Shown: positions 7,532 to 14,208 of the stretch, in pieces
How positions within the stretch are numbered: the stretch's first letter is position 1
Layout: each line of letters opens with the position of its first letter
NCBI GenBank assembly: GCA_017619905.1
Contig: JAFZRK010000042.1
Location: forward strand, 1-16,279
Direction: 5' to 3'
Length of the DNA stretch: 16,279 nucleotides
DNA from: Bacillota bacterium
Lineage (GTDB): Bacteria > Bacillota > Clostridia > Peptostreptococcales > Anaerovoracaceae
Translations under genes and position numbers: made by a program
The notes under the pieces: generated by a model
Seen by the model: only the letters and a program-made list of their open reading frames with translations
What the model was told of the DNA's origin: nothing
Databases searched by the model: none

Positions 7532-7659
7532 GCAAATACAGGAACGAAGAGCTGAACAGGGTCCTGATGTCCAGGAAGAGCGCAGTTTTCAAGGACAAGA
7601 AGCACCCGACCAGGCAGAAGCTGAAACAGCAGCTCAAGAAAGAAAAAGACACAGAATGA
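7528..7659 (+). CDS. 43-residue basic protein, function unknown
   Basis: This small frame starts at the ATG overlapping the MazG-like stop (ATGA) and encodes 43 residues, about a third of them Lys or Arg, with predicted helix at both ends. The codon use matches its neighbours. It is followed immediately by an intrinsic terminator, so it is the last gene of the operon. The overlap, position and frame integrity support translation, but I do not recognise the family. A nucleic-acid-binding or partner role is conceivable from the charge, with no direct support. Confidence 0.6.
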   Translation: MSKYRNEELNRVLMSRKSAVFKDKKHPTRQKLKQQLKKEKDTE

Positions 7660-7690
7660 AAGACCGCCACTTGCCGGAGCGGTCTTGTTC
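7660..7690. terminator. Intrinsic terminator of the ansA operon
   Basis: An 8-bp stem, AAGACCGC (7660-7667) with GCGGTCTT (7679-7686), and an 11-base loop are followed by GTTCTTT. It lies between the convergent 43-residue gene and the minus-strand cyclase-family gene. The minus strand also has a T-rich flank after the stem, so it may be bidirectional. Confidence 0.75.
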
Positions 7691-7734
7691 TTTATGATCA
7701 ATGTTTCGTTTTACGGATACATGCCCGGTGGGGA

Positions 7735-8487
7735 TCACTCAGTTATTGCCCAGCACCTTACCGGAAGGCCTACGGCGCCTTCTATCCTGGGCCACGCGAC
7801 GAATATGACTGCTCCCGCAGGGGCTACCTTGTCCAGGTTCTTGAGGACTTCCACCTGCAGTTTGCCCATCTGAAGGACGTATCTTTCGCAGGCCAGGTCC
7901 TCCGCCTTGGCGGCTTCCTTGGAAGCGTCGGTGTCCAGCGCCTCGTGGCCGTTTGCCGCGGCGTTCCTTACCTCGTATATGTACTTAAGGGCGTCCAGCG
8001 ACCAGCCGGGGAAGTTCTCGCTGCCGTCTTCCGCAATGCCGGAGAGCTTGTCCATGTCCGGCCAGTTCTTGTACCAGTCTGTGCGGAGAGCCACGAAAGC
8101 TCCGTCCGGAATGTCGCCGTACTTAGCTTCGTAATCCTTTATGTCCTGCACGCATACTGCGTAGGTGGGATCTTCCGCCACCTTGTCCGTAATGTCTATC
8201 ACGCACAGCGGGAACACTCCGTCCTTGACGCCGAAGGTCTCCGACAGAGGAGCGCCTTTAATGAAGTGGCCGGGAAAATCGATGTGGGTTCCGAACTGTC
8301 CCGGGAACTTGAATGTCTGAATGCGGCACTCCAGCATGGGGTTGCCCCAGTCGAATACCGTCTTTCCCAGCTCCACGCTTCCTTCCGGAATGCCGGCCCA
8401 GTACGGACTGTCGTTGTTGAGCGAGTGCGACAGCTCCACCCATTTGAGCTGCTTTGCGCCTTCCAGCGCTTCCCAGAGTTTGTACAT
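7735..8487 (-). CDS. Cyclase-family metal-dependent hydrolase (kynurenine formamidase-like)
   Basis: A 250-residue protein of the putative cyclase family (PF04199), which includes kynurenine formamidase KynB and isatin hydrolase; members are divalent-metal hydrolases of amide or related bonds. The core motif reads QFGTHIDFPGHF, giving His68, Asp70 and His74 as ligands, with Gln64 where KynB has its first His. The C-terminal QVEVLKNLDKV stretch supplies the expected Glu, and the GAVGLPVRCWAI ending is typical. The start has a perfect AAGGAGG site. The gene stands alone, divergent from the AI-2E family gene. There is no tryptophan-degradation gene nearby, so I do not assign kynurenine as substrate. 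Confidence 0.85.
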   Translation of the reverse strand: MYKLWEALEGAKQLKWVELSHSLNNDSPYWAGIPEGSVELGKTVFDWGNPMLECRIQTFKFPGQFGTHIDFPGHFIKGAPLSETFGVKDGVFPLCVIDITDKVAEDPTYAVCVQDIKDYEAKYGDIPDGAFVALRTDWYKNWPDMDKLSGIAEDGSENFPGWSLDALKYIYEVRNAAANGHEALDTDASKEAAKAEDLACERYVLQMGKLQVEVLKNLDKVAPAGAVIFVAWPRIEGAVGLPVRCWAITE

Positions 8488-8549
8488 TTTGTCCTCCTTG
8501 AGCTGCCGCGGGGGCAGCGTTCCGTTGCGAACGATTCTTTACAAATATG

Positions 8550-8599
8550 ATTATAACAGAAAAACAATGCTTTTACACGCGGTGCTTTTACTGTATAAT
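8550..8599. promoter_or_regulatory. Overlapping divergent promoters
   Basis: On the plus strand TTTACA (8572-8577) and TATAAT (8594-8599) are 16 bases apart and serve the AI-2E family gene. On the minus strand TATAAT (8550-8555) lies upstream of the cyclase-family gene, with a poor -35 falling in the same 8572-8579 stretch. The two polymerase footprints would overlap, so the two genes may compete or share control. Confidence 0.6.
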
Positions 8600-8636
8600 C
8601 AAATGAAGAACTTTTGTCGGAACAAGGGGATAAGAG

Positions 8637-9833
8637 ATGAAGAAGAAATGGCAGGAGATGAAGCAGAAATGGGGCTCGCTGGTCCTCGGGGCCTGCGTCG
8701 TGGTCCTGTTTTTTGTTGCGGTCTCCCATATCGGCGTAGTATGGGGCTCGCTGAAATACGTATTCCGGATACTGCTTCCGGTCGTCATCGGCGCAGGCAT
8801 TGCGTACATACTCAATCCTTTCGCGATATTCTACGACAAGACCATTTTCAAAAGGGTCAAGAACAGAAAGGTATCCTGGGGCCTTTCGGTGGTGCTCACC
8901 CTCATCGTCCTGGTCCTGCTGCTGTTCCTGCTGCTGTATTCCCTGATACCGCAGATGATAACCAGCATCGGCGGCTTCATAGAGAACATCGATTCCTATC
9001 TGGTATCACTGCAGGAACTCATCGACAAATGGGATTTCGTGCCTCCGGATCTGGTGGATACGATCAAGGGATGGATAGGCAGCGAAGGCAGCCTGCTGAG
9101 CAAGGCGCTCACTCTGCTGCTTGACAACATCGGGACCATCATTTCCAAATCCTCCAGTTTCACGGCTGGCACCATAAACTGGGGAATAGGGTTCATAATC
9201 GCCATATACTTCCTGGCAGGCAAACAGAGAGTGCTGAATCTGCTTAAGAGGGTCCTGCAGCTTACGACCAATGACGAGCATTACAGCGAGATCTCCGCGG
9301 TAGGCGTTAAATTCAATACCATCTTCGCTAAGTTCATTACGGTGGATCTTATCGACGCGCTGCTGATAGGAGTGGTGGATTACATATTCATGGTGGCAGT
9401 AGGAATGCCTTACGCTCTGGTCATCTCCGTAGTCGTCGGTGTCGCTAATCTGGTGCCAACCTTCGGTCCCATCGTAGGCGCCGTAACAGGTGTCGTGATC
9501 CTGCTGCTGGCCAATCCCATTTACGCGCTGTGGTTCCTGGTCTTTACGGTAATACTGCAGACCATAGACGGATACATCATAAAGCCGAAGATGTTCGGCG
9601 AAGTCCTGAACGTTCCCGGAATACTCATCATGATCTCGATAGTCGTATTCGGACGGATCATGGGAGTCGTGGGAATATTCCTTTCAATACCGATCTCCGC
9701 GATCATCGTCTATCTGCTGGATGAATACGCGTTCCCCAGACTGGAGAAGCGCAAAAAGAAGAAGGCGCTCGAAAAGATCGTGGCGGAACAGGCCGATGCT
9801 GCCGACAGCACAGAGGTAAAAGAGGAAATATAG
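8637..9833 (+). CDS. AI-2E/PerM family membrane protein
   Basis: A 398-residue inner-membrane protein of the family that includes TqsA, YdiK, PerM and sporulation-associated YtvI; members are proposed exporters of diverse small solutes or ions. About eight hydrophobic segments are visible: a pair at residues 15-60 (the second containing PVVIGAGIAYILNPF), one at 80-105, and a C-terminal cluster from about 185 to 365. A soluble amphipathic region lies between, and the signature LVPTFGPIVGAVTG is in the C-terminal half. The tail is Lys/Glu-rich. A purine-rich AAGGGGATAAGAG stretch precedes ATG. It has its own promoter and a terminator directly behind. Autoinducer-2 transport cannot be claimed from family membership. 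Confidence 0.9.
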   Translation: MKKKWQEMKQKWGSLVLGACVVVLFFVAVSHIGVVWGSLKYVFRILLPVVIGAGIAYILNPFAIFYDKTIFKRVKNRKVSWGLSVVLTLIVLVLLLFLLLYSLIPQMITSIGGFIENIDSYLVSLQELIDKWDFVPPDLVDTIKGWIGSEGSLLSKALTLLLDNIGTIISKSSSFTAGTINWGIGFIIAIYFLAGKQRVLNLLKRVLQLTTNDEHYSEISAVGVKFNTIFAKFITVDLIDALLIGVVDYIFMVAVGMPYALVISVVVGVANLVPTFGPIVGAVTGVVILLLANPIYALWFLVFTVILQTIDGYIIKPKMFGEVLNVPGILIMISIVVFGRIMGVVGIFLSIPISAIIVYLLDEYAFPRLEKRKKKKALEKIVAEQADAADSTEVKEEI

Positions 9834-9843
9834 AATTCAGAAT

Positions 9844-9886
9844 AAAAAGCGCCGGAGCTTCGGTCATTTCGAAGTCCGGCGTTTTT
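9844..9886. terminator. Bidirectional intrinsic terminator
   Basis: A near-perfect stem of about 17 bp, with G9857 bulged, is flanked by five A residues on the left and five T residues on the right, so it works in both directions. It separates the convergent AI-2E family gene (plus) and dapB (minus). Confidence 0.92.
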
Positions 9887-9926
9887 GTGTGCCGTAATGT
9901 TTGCTGCGTTCTTATGTGCCCGGAAC

Positions 9927-10661
9927 TCAGCCGATGAGGTCCTTCATTCCGTAGAGACCGGGGCCTTTTTCGATGAGGAACTCCGCCGCGCGCACCGCGC
10001 CTTCCGCAAACAGACTGCGGCTCTGCGCCATGTGCTCCAGCTTGATGCGCTGGGTCTGTGTGGCTATGTATATCTCGTGGGTACCAACCTCGTTGCCCAG
10101 GCGTACGGCGGAAATGCCTATGTCCTGCGGCTGGCGCTTACCGTGTCCGGATCTTCCTTCCACGAGACTGCTGTCCGGACGCACTTCCTTAATGGCGTTG
10201 GCGAGCATCACTGCCGTGCCGCTCGGGGCGTCCAGCTTCCTGTTGTGGTGATACTCGACGATCTCTATGTCCGCCTCCGGGAAGGCCGCTGCTGCCTGTT
10301 TCGCAAGATTTGCCAGCACGGCTATGCCTATGGACATGTTTGCGGAAAGGAACACGGGCGTGCTCTTTGCGCATTCTTCTATCATGGCCAGTTCCTCCGG
10401 CGTCTGACCGGTGGTGGCTATAACGAGCGGGATCCCGCGCTGCGCGGCGTATTCCGTCAGGACCTTCGTGGCCGCGTGGTTGGAGAAATCTATTATGCAG
10501 TCCGCTCTTCCGGTGAAATCACCGAGAGAGGGGTACCTGCGGTCCTCCGCCAGTATGTATGAAGGGCTTACGAATGCGACTATCTCGTGGGTGCCTGCGC
10601 TTACCGTCTCGGTAACGGCCTTGCCCATGGCTCCCGTGCTTCCGTGCAGTATTATCCTCAT
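9927..10661 (-). CDS. dapB: 4-hydroxy-tetrahydrodipicolinate reductase
   Basis: DapB reduces the dihydrodipicolinate-type product of DapA with NAD(P)H in lysine and meso-diaminopimelate synthesis. The 244-residue protein opens with a Rossmann nucleotide-binding loop HGSTGAMG (residues 6-13) and carries the family hallmark IEIVEYHHNRKLDAPSGTA, with catalytic His138 and Lys142. The GTA end of that motif binds substrate. The length is close to the family norm. The start has a perfect AAGGAGG site. It lies 61 bases behind dapA on the same strand with no terminator between, so both are expected on the riboswitch-controlled transcript. It ends at the bidirectional terminator shared with the AI-2E family gene. 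Confidence 0.96.
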   Translation of the reverse strand: MRIILHGSTGAMGKAVTETVSAGTHEIVAFVSPSYILAEDRRYPSLGDFTGRADCIIDFSNHAATKVLTEYAAQRGIPLVIATTGQTPEELAMIEECAKSTPVFLSANMSIGIAVLANLAKQAAAAFPEADIEIVEYHHNRKLDAPSGTAVMLANAIKEVRPDSSLVEGRSGHGKRQPQDIGISAVRLGNEVGTHEIYIATQTQRIKLEHMAQSRSLFAEGAVRAAEFLIEKGPGLYGMKDLIG

Positions 10662-10722
10662 GGCTCCTCCTTTATCCCTGAAACGCTTCTGCCCTGCGCT
10701 CTGTCTGACGTCCGCCGTCTTA

Positions 10723-11610
10723 TCAGACGTTGAGACCCTGCTCGCGCATGAGCTCGAACATCCTGGCCTGATTTGCCTCGGTCATGGGTACCAGCGGAAG
10801 ACGTACGTAGTTCTCGCCGAATCCAAGGGCCGCTACGGCAGCTCTTGCCGGGATGGGGTTGGTCTCGCAGAAGAGCATCTTGATGAGCGGAGTAAGCTCA
10901 AGCTGCATCTGAGCGCTCTTCTTGACGTCGCCGCGGAAGTACGCGTGGCAGAGCTCGGAGGTCTTCTTAGGAAGAATGTTGGAAAGTACGGAGATGACGC
11001 CGTCCGCTCCCATGGAGAGCATCGGGGTTATCATGCCGTCCTCGCCGGACCACAGGCAGAGGTCGTCTCCGGCGTATGCCATGGTCTCGACTATCTTTTC
11101 CATGTCGCCGTTGGCTTCCTTTATTCCAACGATGTTGGGGTGCTTGCCCAGAGCGGCATAGGTCTTGGGCTCTATGTTCATGCCCGTGCGGCCGGGAACA
11201 TTGTAGAGTATCTCCGGCATAGGGCTGCTGTCCGCGATGGCGGTGTACATTGCGATGAGGCCCGCCTGGGTGGTCTTGTTGTAGTAGGGCGATACCAGAA
11301 GTCCGGCGTCGTAGCCCATGTCGTAGGCGACCTTGGTGAGCTCTATCGCGTACGCGGTGTCGTTGGAGCCGGTACCCGCGATCATAGGGACCCTGTGGCC
11401 GGAGAAGTCCATTGCCTTCTGGAATACCTCGCGGTGCTCCTCGTCTGAAAGAGTGGCGCACTCACCGGTGGTGCCGCAGATGAGCAGGGCGTCAATGCCT
11501 TCTTCTATCTGCCAGTTGATCAGCCGTTCCAGAGCATCGTAATCCACGCCTTTTTCGTTCATGGGTGTTACGAGCGCTGTGCATGCTCCTCTGAAAATAA
11601 CTTTTTTCAT
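10723..11610 (-). CDS. dapA: 4-hydroxy-tetrahydrodipicolinate synthase
   Basis: DapA condenses pyruvate with aspartate semialdehyde, the committed step to lysine and diaminopimelate. The 295-residue TIM barrel has the expected residues: GTTGE (46-50, Thr47 and Thr48), the YYNKTTQ loop at 109-115, YNVPGRTG (136-143) with Tyr136 and Arg141, and Schiff-base Lys164 in VGIKEANGD. Each is shifted by three from E. coli numbering. An AAGGAG site six bases before the ATG fixes the start. The gene is preceded by a long leader holding a lysine riboswitch and intrinsic terminator, so expression should fall when lysine is plentiful. This strongly separates it from N-acetylneuraminate lyase and other relatives in the fold. 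Confidence 0.97.
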   Translation of the reverse strand: MKKVIFRGACTALVTPMNEKGVDYDALERLINWQIEEGIDALLICGTTGECATLSDEEHREVFQKAMDFSGHRVPMIAGTGSNDTAYAIELTKVAYDMGYDAGLLVSPYYNKTTQAGLIAMYTAIADSSPMPEILYNVPGRTGMNIEPKTYAALGKHPNIVGIKEANGDMEKIVETMAYAGDDLCLWSGEDGMITPMLSMGADGVISVLSNILPKKTSELCHAYFRGDVKKSAQMQLELTPLIKMLFCETNPIPARAAVAALGFGENYVRLPLVPMTEANQARMFELMREQGLNV

Positions 11611-11624
11611 TTGATTCTCCTTTT

Positions 11625-11659
11625 CCGGGTGCAGTCCGCGCTTTCTGTCCGCGGCCCGG
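11625..11659 (-). other. Hairpin in the dapA leader just before the ribosome binding site
   Basis: CCGGG (11625-11629) pairs with CCCGG (11655-11659), and CCGCG (11636-11640) with CGCGG (11650-11654), with a six-base bulge. It lies between the riboswitch terminator and the AAGGAG site. It is visible as sequence; any role in translation is unproven. Confidence 0.4.
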
Positions 11660-11666
11660 CGCCCCT

Positions 11667-11691
11667 AATAAAAAAACCGGTCTGCCCGGCT
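11667..11691 (-). terminator. dapA: Riboswitch-controlled intrinsic terminator of dapA
   Basis: Read on the minus strand, AGCCGG, a five-base loop and CCGGTT are followed by an unbroken T run and ATT. It lies 41 bases beyond the aptamer and about 60 bases before the dapA start. This is the expression platform expected for a lysine OFF-switch acting by attenuation. Confidence 0.85.
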
Positions 11692-11732
11692 GATGCTGAC
11701 TGTTCGAAATAAAACGCAAACAGCGTGTCCGA

Positions 11733-11908
11733 ACAATTGTAACAGCTCTCCGCCTAAGCGACAGTCAGCCGGATGTTATCCGTCTGCCCAGACGCGCTCC
11801 TGCCTAACGCGCCTTCGGCGGCAGTCCCTTTTTCGCGGCGCGCTCCTTGCGGGGGAGCTTTTCTGCGCCGCGGTACTCCTGACGAGCCGCGCCTCTACTT
11901 ACAATTGT
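11733..11908 (-). promoter_or_regulatory. Lysine riboswitch (L box) aptamer
   Basis: The minus-strand leader of dapA matches the lysine-riboswitch family closely. The P1 helix is a perfect 10-bp pairing of 11899-11908 with 11733-11742. In order, the conserved elements are GTAGAGGCGCG (near 11888-11898), AGGAGTA (near 11874-11880), a GAAAAAGGG segment, GCCGAAG (11813-11819), GGCTGACTGTC (11760-11770) and GGAGAGCTGTT (11741-11751). The roughly 176-base span is normal for this family. Position before dapA and the terminator behind it confirm the role: lysine binding should stabilise P1 and allow termination. This aptamer fills most of the 406-base gap between dapA and the TetR gene. Confidence 0.93.
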
Positions 11909-11934
11909 GCCCCGGCCTTACCGAGGTTTAAGAT

Positions 11935-11963
11935 ATTATATATTAACGGCCCCGCGCGGTCAA
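11935..11963 (-). promoter_or_regulatory. Promoter of the riboswitch-dapA-dapB operon
   Basis: On the minus strand TTGACC (11958-11963) and TATAAT (11935-11940) are separated by exactly 17 bases, a near-consensus housekeeping promoter. Transcription would start about 20 bases before the riboswitch P1 helix. The -35 box lies in the loop of the hairpin at 11947-11976. Confidence 0.85.
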
Positions 11964-11983
11964 TAGCGCGGAGCCGATTTTTT
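11947..11983. terminator. Hairpin between tetR and the dapA leader, probable tetR terminator
   Basis: Arms 11947-11957 and 11966-11976 form an 11-bp stem with an eight-base loop. In minus-strand RNA the one imperfect position is a G-U pair, and the stem is followed by TTAATATA, so it can end the TetR transcript. On the plus strand the same position is a C-A mismatch, but a run of six T follows. The loop contains the dapA -35 box. Confidence 0.6.
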
Positions 11984-12016
11984 ACAAGTATGATTCAGGC
12001 AGGCGGATCCGTTCTG

Positions 12017-12592
12017 TCATTCGGGACGGTCCTTCAGGGCGAGGCTCCTGACGCCGTTCAGCGCCAGCTCGTTTACCATTGCGGCAAGCTCCTCAACAGG
12101 ATAGCTCCTGTCGGATTTCAGCCACGCCTTGTAGACGCTTATCTCGCCGGCCAGTATGAAGTGGATGACGTATTCCGTCGCCGTGGGGTCCGTGTGCATC
12201 TGCCCGGCCACTTCATCGCGGATCAGGCAGATTATTTTGCTCTCGAACTTGTTGAAGAAGCCGGACACCTTCTCAGTTTCCAGCATGTTGCGCAGGAACG
12301 GGTCGTTGATGCCTATGGCGCTGTCCAGAAGGTCGAACAGCCGGATAGGATTCTTGAGGCATTCGATGATATCCAGATCCTTTAGCGTGGCCTGGAGCTT
12401 GTTGATTATATCGTCCTCCAGCTCGTCAACCAGCTGGAATACTCCGGTGTAGTAATTGTAGAAGGTCTTGCGGTTTATCTCTGCGAGCCGGGAGATGTCG
12501 GTAACGCTTATGTCGTTTACTTCCTTTTCCGCGAGAAGGGTAAAGAACGCCTTCTTGATGGCTCTTTTTGTCTTGATGACTCGTCTGTCCAT
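12017..12592 (-). CDS. TetR/AcrR-family transcriptional regulator
   Basis: A 191-residue one-component regulator. The N-terminal DNA-binding domain is clear, with the helix-turn-helix around residues 28-48 reading ISVTDISRLAEINRKTFYNYY, the usual TetR recognition-helix ending. The C-terminal two-thirds is helical ligand-binding and dimerisation sequence without a recognisable ligand motif. A GGAG site lies about seven bases before the ATG, behind a strong promoter. It lies directly behind a DASS permease gene on the same strand, separated by a terminator, and before the dapA leader. A sequence element shared by its own promoter and the permease promoter suggests self-regulation and control of the permease (inference). 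The ligand is unknown. Confidence 0.9.
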   Translation of the reverse strand: MDRRVIKTKRAIKKAFFTLLAEKEVNDISVTDISRLAEINRKTFYNYYTGVFQLVDELEDDIINKLQATLKDLDIIECLKNPIRLFDLLDSAIGINDPFLRNMLETEKVSGFFNKFESKIICLIRDEVAGQMHTDPTATEYVIHFILAGEISVYKAWLKSDRSYPVEELAAMVNELALNGVRSLALKDRPE

Positions 12593-12628
12593 TTTTTACT
12601 CCTGCAGTTTATTTCACATTTTTAATTG

Positions 12629-12663
12629 TTTTGTATAATATCCCACAGTTATAGGTTTGTCAA
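12629..12663 (-). promoter_or_regulatory. tetR promoter with operator-like element
   Basis: On the minus strand a perfect TTGACA (12658-12663), 17 bases and TATTAT (12635-12640) precede tetR. The interval 12629-12653 contains TATAACTG and TTATACAAAA seven bases apart, which recur with a six-base gap upstream of the permease gene and may be the TetR binding site. Confidence 0.7.
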
Positions 12664-12684
12664 CAACATTGTCGACTTCTGCAG

Positions 12685-12712
12685 CAAAAAAGCCCGGATG
12701 TGCTCCGGGCTT
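12685..12712 (-). terminator. Intrinsic terminator of the DASS permease gene
   Basis: On the minus strand an 8-bp stem AAGCCCGG/CCGGGCTT with a seven-base loop is followed by TTTTTTG. It lies 27 bases after the permease stop and before the tetR promoter, so the two genes are separate transcripts. Confidence 0.88.
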
Positions 12713-12738
12713 GGATATCAGCTTTTCCGACGCTGCGT

Positions 12739-14148
12739 TTATACTCCCAGCAGACCGGCGGCCCACGGGATAAGGATCGCTACCAGGACCGCTATGACGA
12801 CTGATATCGGAATACCGGACTTCATCATGTCGCCGAAGGTATAGTACTTGAACTTGTAGGTGAACATCGGCACCGCGTCTGTGGGCAGAACGAAAGTTAC
12901 GGCCGACCAGAAGGATACCAGTATCGCCGCAGCTACCGGGTTAACACCCGCTGCAAGAGCAAGCTCAACGATGGGAACTACCGCAAGGCCCGCTACGGCA
13001 GGGCCGGACGGGATCAGTATGTGGATTATGCACACGAGGAACGATATCATAAGGAATACCATGACGGGCTTCCATGCAGTCGCTCCGCCGAGCGTGGCAT
13101 TTACCAGCCACTTGGCAGCGCCGGTGGAGAGGGCCGCATCCGCGAGAGCGCCTACGGAACCTACCATGAAGGAAGCGTCCCAGCCGCCTTTCTCGGAGTA
13201 CTCGTTCCAGGTAAGAGCGTCGATGCCCGGGAACATGAACAGACAGGTACCCATCAGAGCTACGCAGGTAGCGTTGAGCAGATTGGTGTTGGAAACGAAG
13301 GAGGAGGCGACCCATGCGACGAACATCGCGACGACTACGCCTATGACTCTCTTTTCTCTGCCGGTGAGAGGTCCGTTGCCGTGGATCATCTCGTTGGCCT
13401 TCTCGAGAGCTTCTTCCTTTATCTCCTCAGGTCTGTGGATGAACGTGGTCCACAGAGCAACGATTATTACGCAGACAAGGCCTATCGGGTAGCCCTGGGC
13501 CATCCACTGAAGGAAGGTTATCGGGCGTCCGATCTGTGCCAGATAGTTGAACGCGAAGATGTTGGTCGGGCCGCCCGCAGGGGTCATGTAACCGCCGATT
13601 ACGGAACCGGCCGGTATGGCGATCATGAGGCATTTACCGAGGTTGGAAGAACCGGGCTTGGGGTCTCCGTTCGCCTTCATTACGGCGATGCCCAGAGACG
13701 CGAACAGCGCGCAGGTAGGGATGTTGGACATGATCGAGGAAAGGACCGCCGTACCAATGGCAAAACCTACGACCAGCTTCCTGGGGCTGTTCTTGGCCCA
13801 CTTCATGATGAGTCCTGCGAGTCTGGTGGGCACAGTGGTGGATGCCATCGCGGTGGTGATGGACATGGTTCCTACCATGAAGAAGAATACGCTTCCGCCG
13901 AAGCCCTTGAACATGTCGGCCGGGGTCATGACGCCCATGAAGGTGAGCAGCGCGGCCATGAAGATACCTACGATGGCCATGTTCATCGCTTCGCCTACCC
14001 ACAGGACTATGGCGCCCAGGATGACGCCGAACGACTGCATGCCCTGTCTGGTAAGTCCTTCCGGAAGAGGAAGAACGCTGGACAGGATGATGAGAACGGC
14101 AGCGATCCCTATGAGGATCCACTTTTTCGAGATACTTTTCTCAGACAT
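12739..14148 (-). CDS. DASS/SLC13-family anion permease
   Basis: A 469-residue membrane protein of the divalent anion:sodium symporter family (COG0471), which imports dicarboxylates, tricarboxylates or sulfate. About eleven to twelve hydrophobic segments are visible, with an inverted two-half layout. The first half carries SNIPTCALF where the family has an SNT motif, followed by GGYMTPAGGPTN matching the helix-turn with GTPxN. The second half has IPSGPAVAGLAV and LPTDAVPMF in place of the second SNT region. GGGAGG lies about six bases before the ATG. It is transcribed alone, with its own terminator. An organic anion substrate is likely; the exact one and the coupling ion cannot be read, since both motifs differ from VcINDY. 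Confidence 0.85.
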   Translation of the reverse strand: MSEKSISKKWILIGIAAVLIILSSVLPLPEGLTRQGMQSFGVILGAIVLWVGEAMNMAIVGIFMAALLTFMGVMTPADMFKGFGGSVFFFMVGTMSITTAMASTTVPTRLAGLIMKWAKNSPRKLVVGFAIGTAVLSSIMSNIPTCALFASLGIAVMKANGDPKPGSSNLGKCLMIAIPAGSVIGGYMTPAGGPTNIFAFNYLAQIGRPITFLQWMAQGYPIGLVCVIIVALWTTFIHRPEEIKEEALEKANEMIHGNGPLTGREKRVIGVVVAMFVAWVASSFVSNTNLLNATCVALMGTCLFMFPGIDALTWNEYSEKGGWDASFMVGSVGALADAALSTGAAKWLVNATLGGATAWKPVMVFLMISFLVCIIHILIPSGPAVAGLAVVPIVELALAAGVNPVAAAILVSFWSAVTFVLPTDAVPMFTYKFKYYTFGDMMKSGIPISVVIAVLVAILIPWAAGLLGV

Positions 14149-14208
14149 AGAATGCCTCCCTGAATTGAATAATACGTTTCTTTATTATTTCGTTAATTGT
14201 ACCCGCTC

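Noticed and set aside
10411..11448. A 345-codon open frame on the plus strand
   Set aside because: Antisense to dapB and dapA, both of which carry complete catalytic motifs on the minus strand.
11733..11908. The dapA leader as a T-box
   Set aside because: No T-box consensus or specifier arrangement was found, whereas all main lysine-riboswitch blocks are present in order.
11693..12385. A 230-codon open frame on the plus strand across the dapA leader
   Set aside because: It runs antisense to the riboswitch and the TetR gene, lacks a ribosome binding site, and the leader sequence is explained by conserved RNA elements.
13021..14163. A 380-codon open frame on the plus strand
   Set aside because: It lies antisense to the DASS permease gene. 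The translation is full of Gly, Asp, His and Arg with no hydrophobic or domain pattern.
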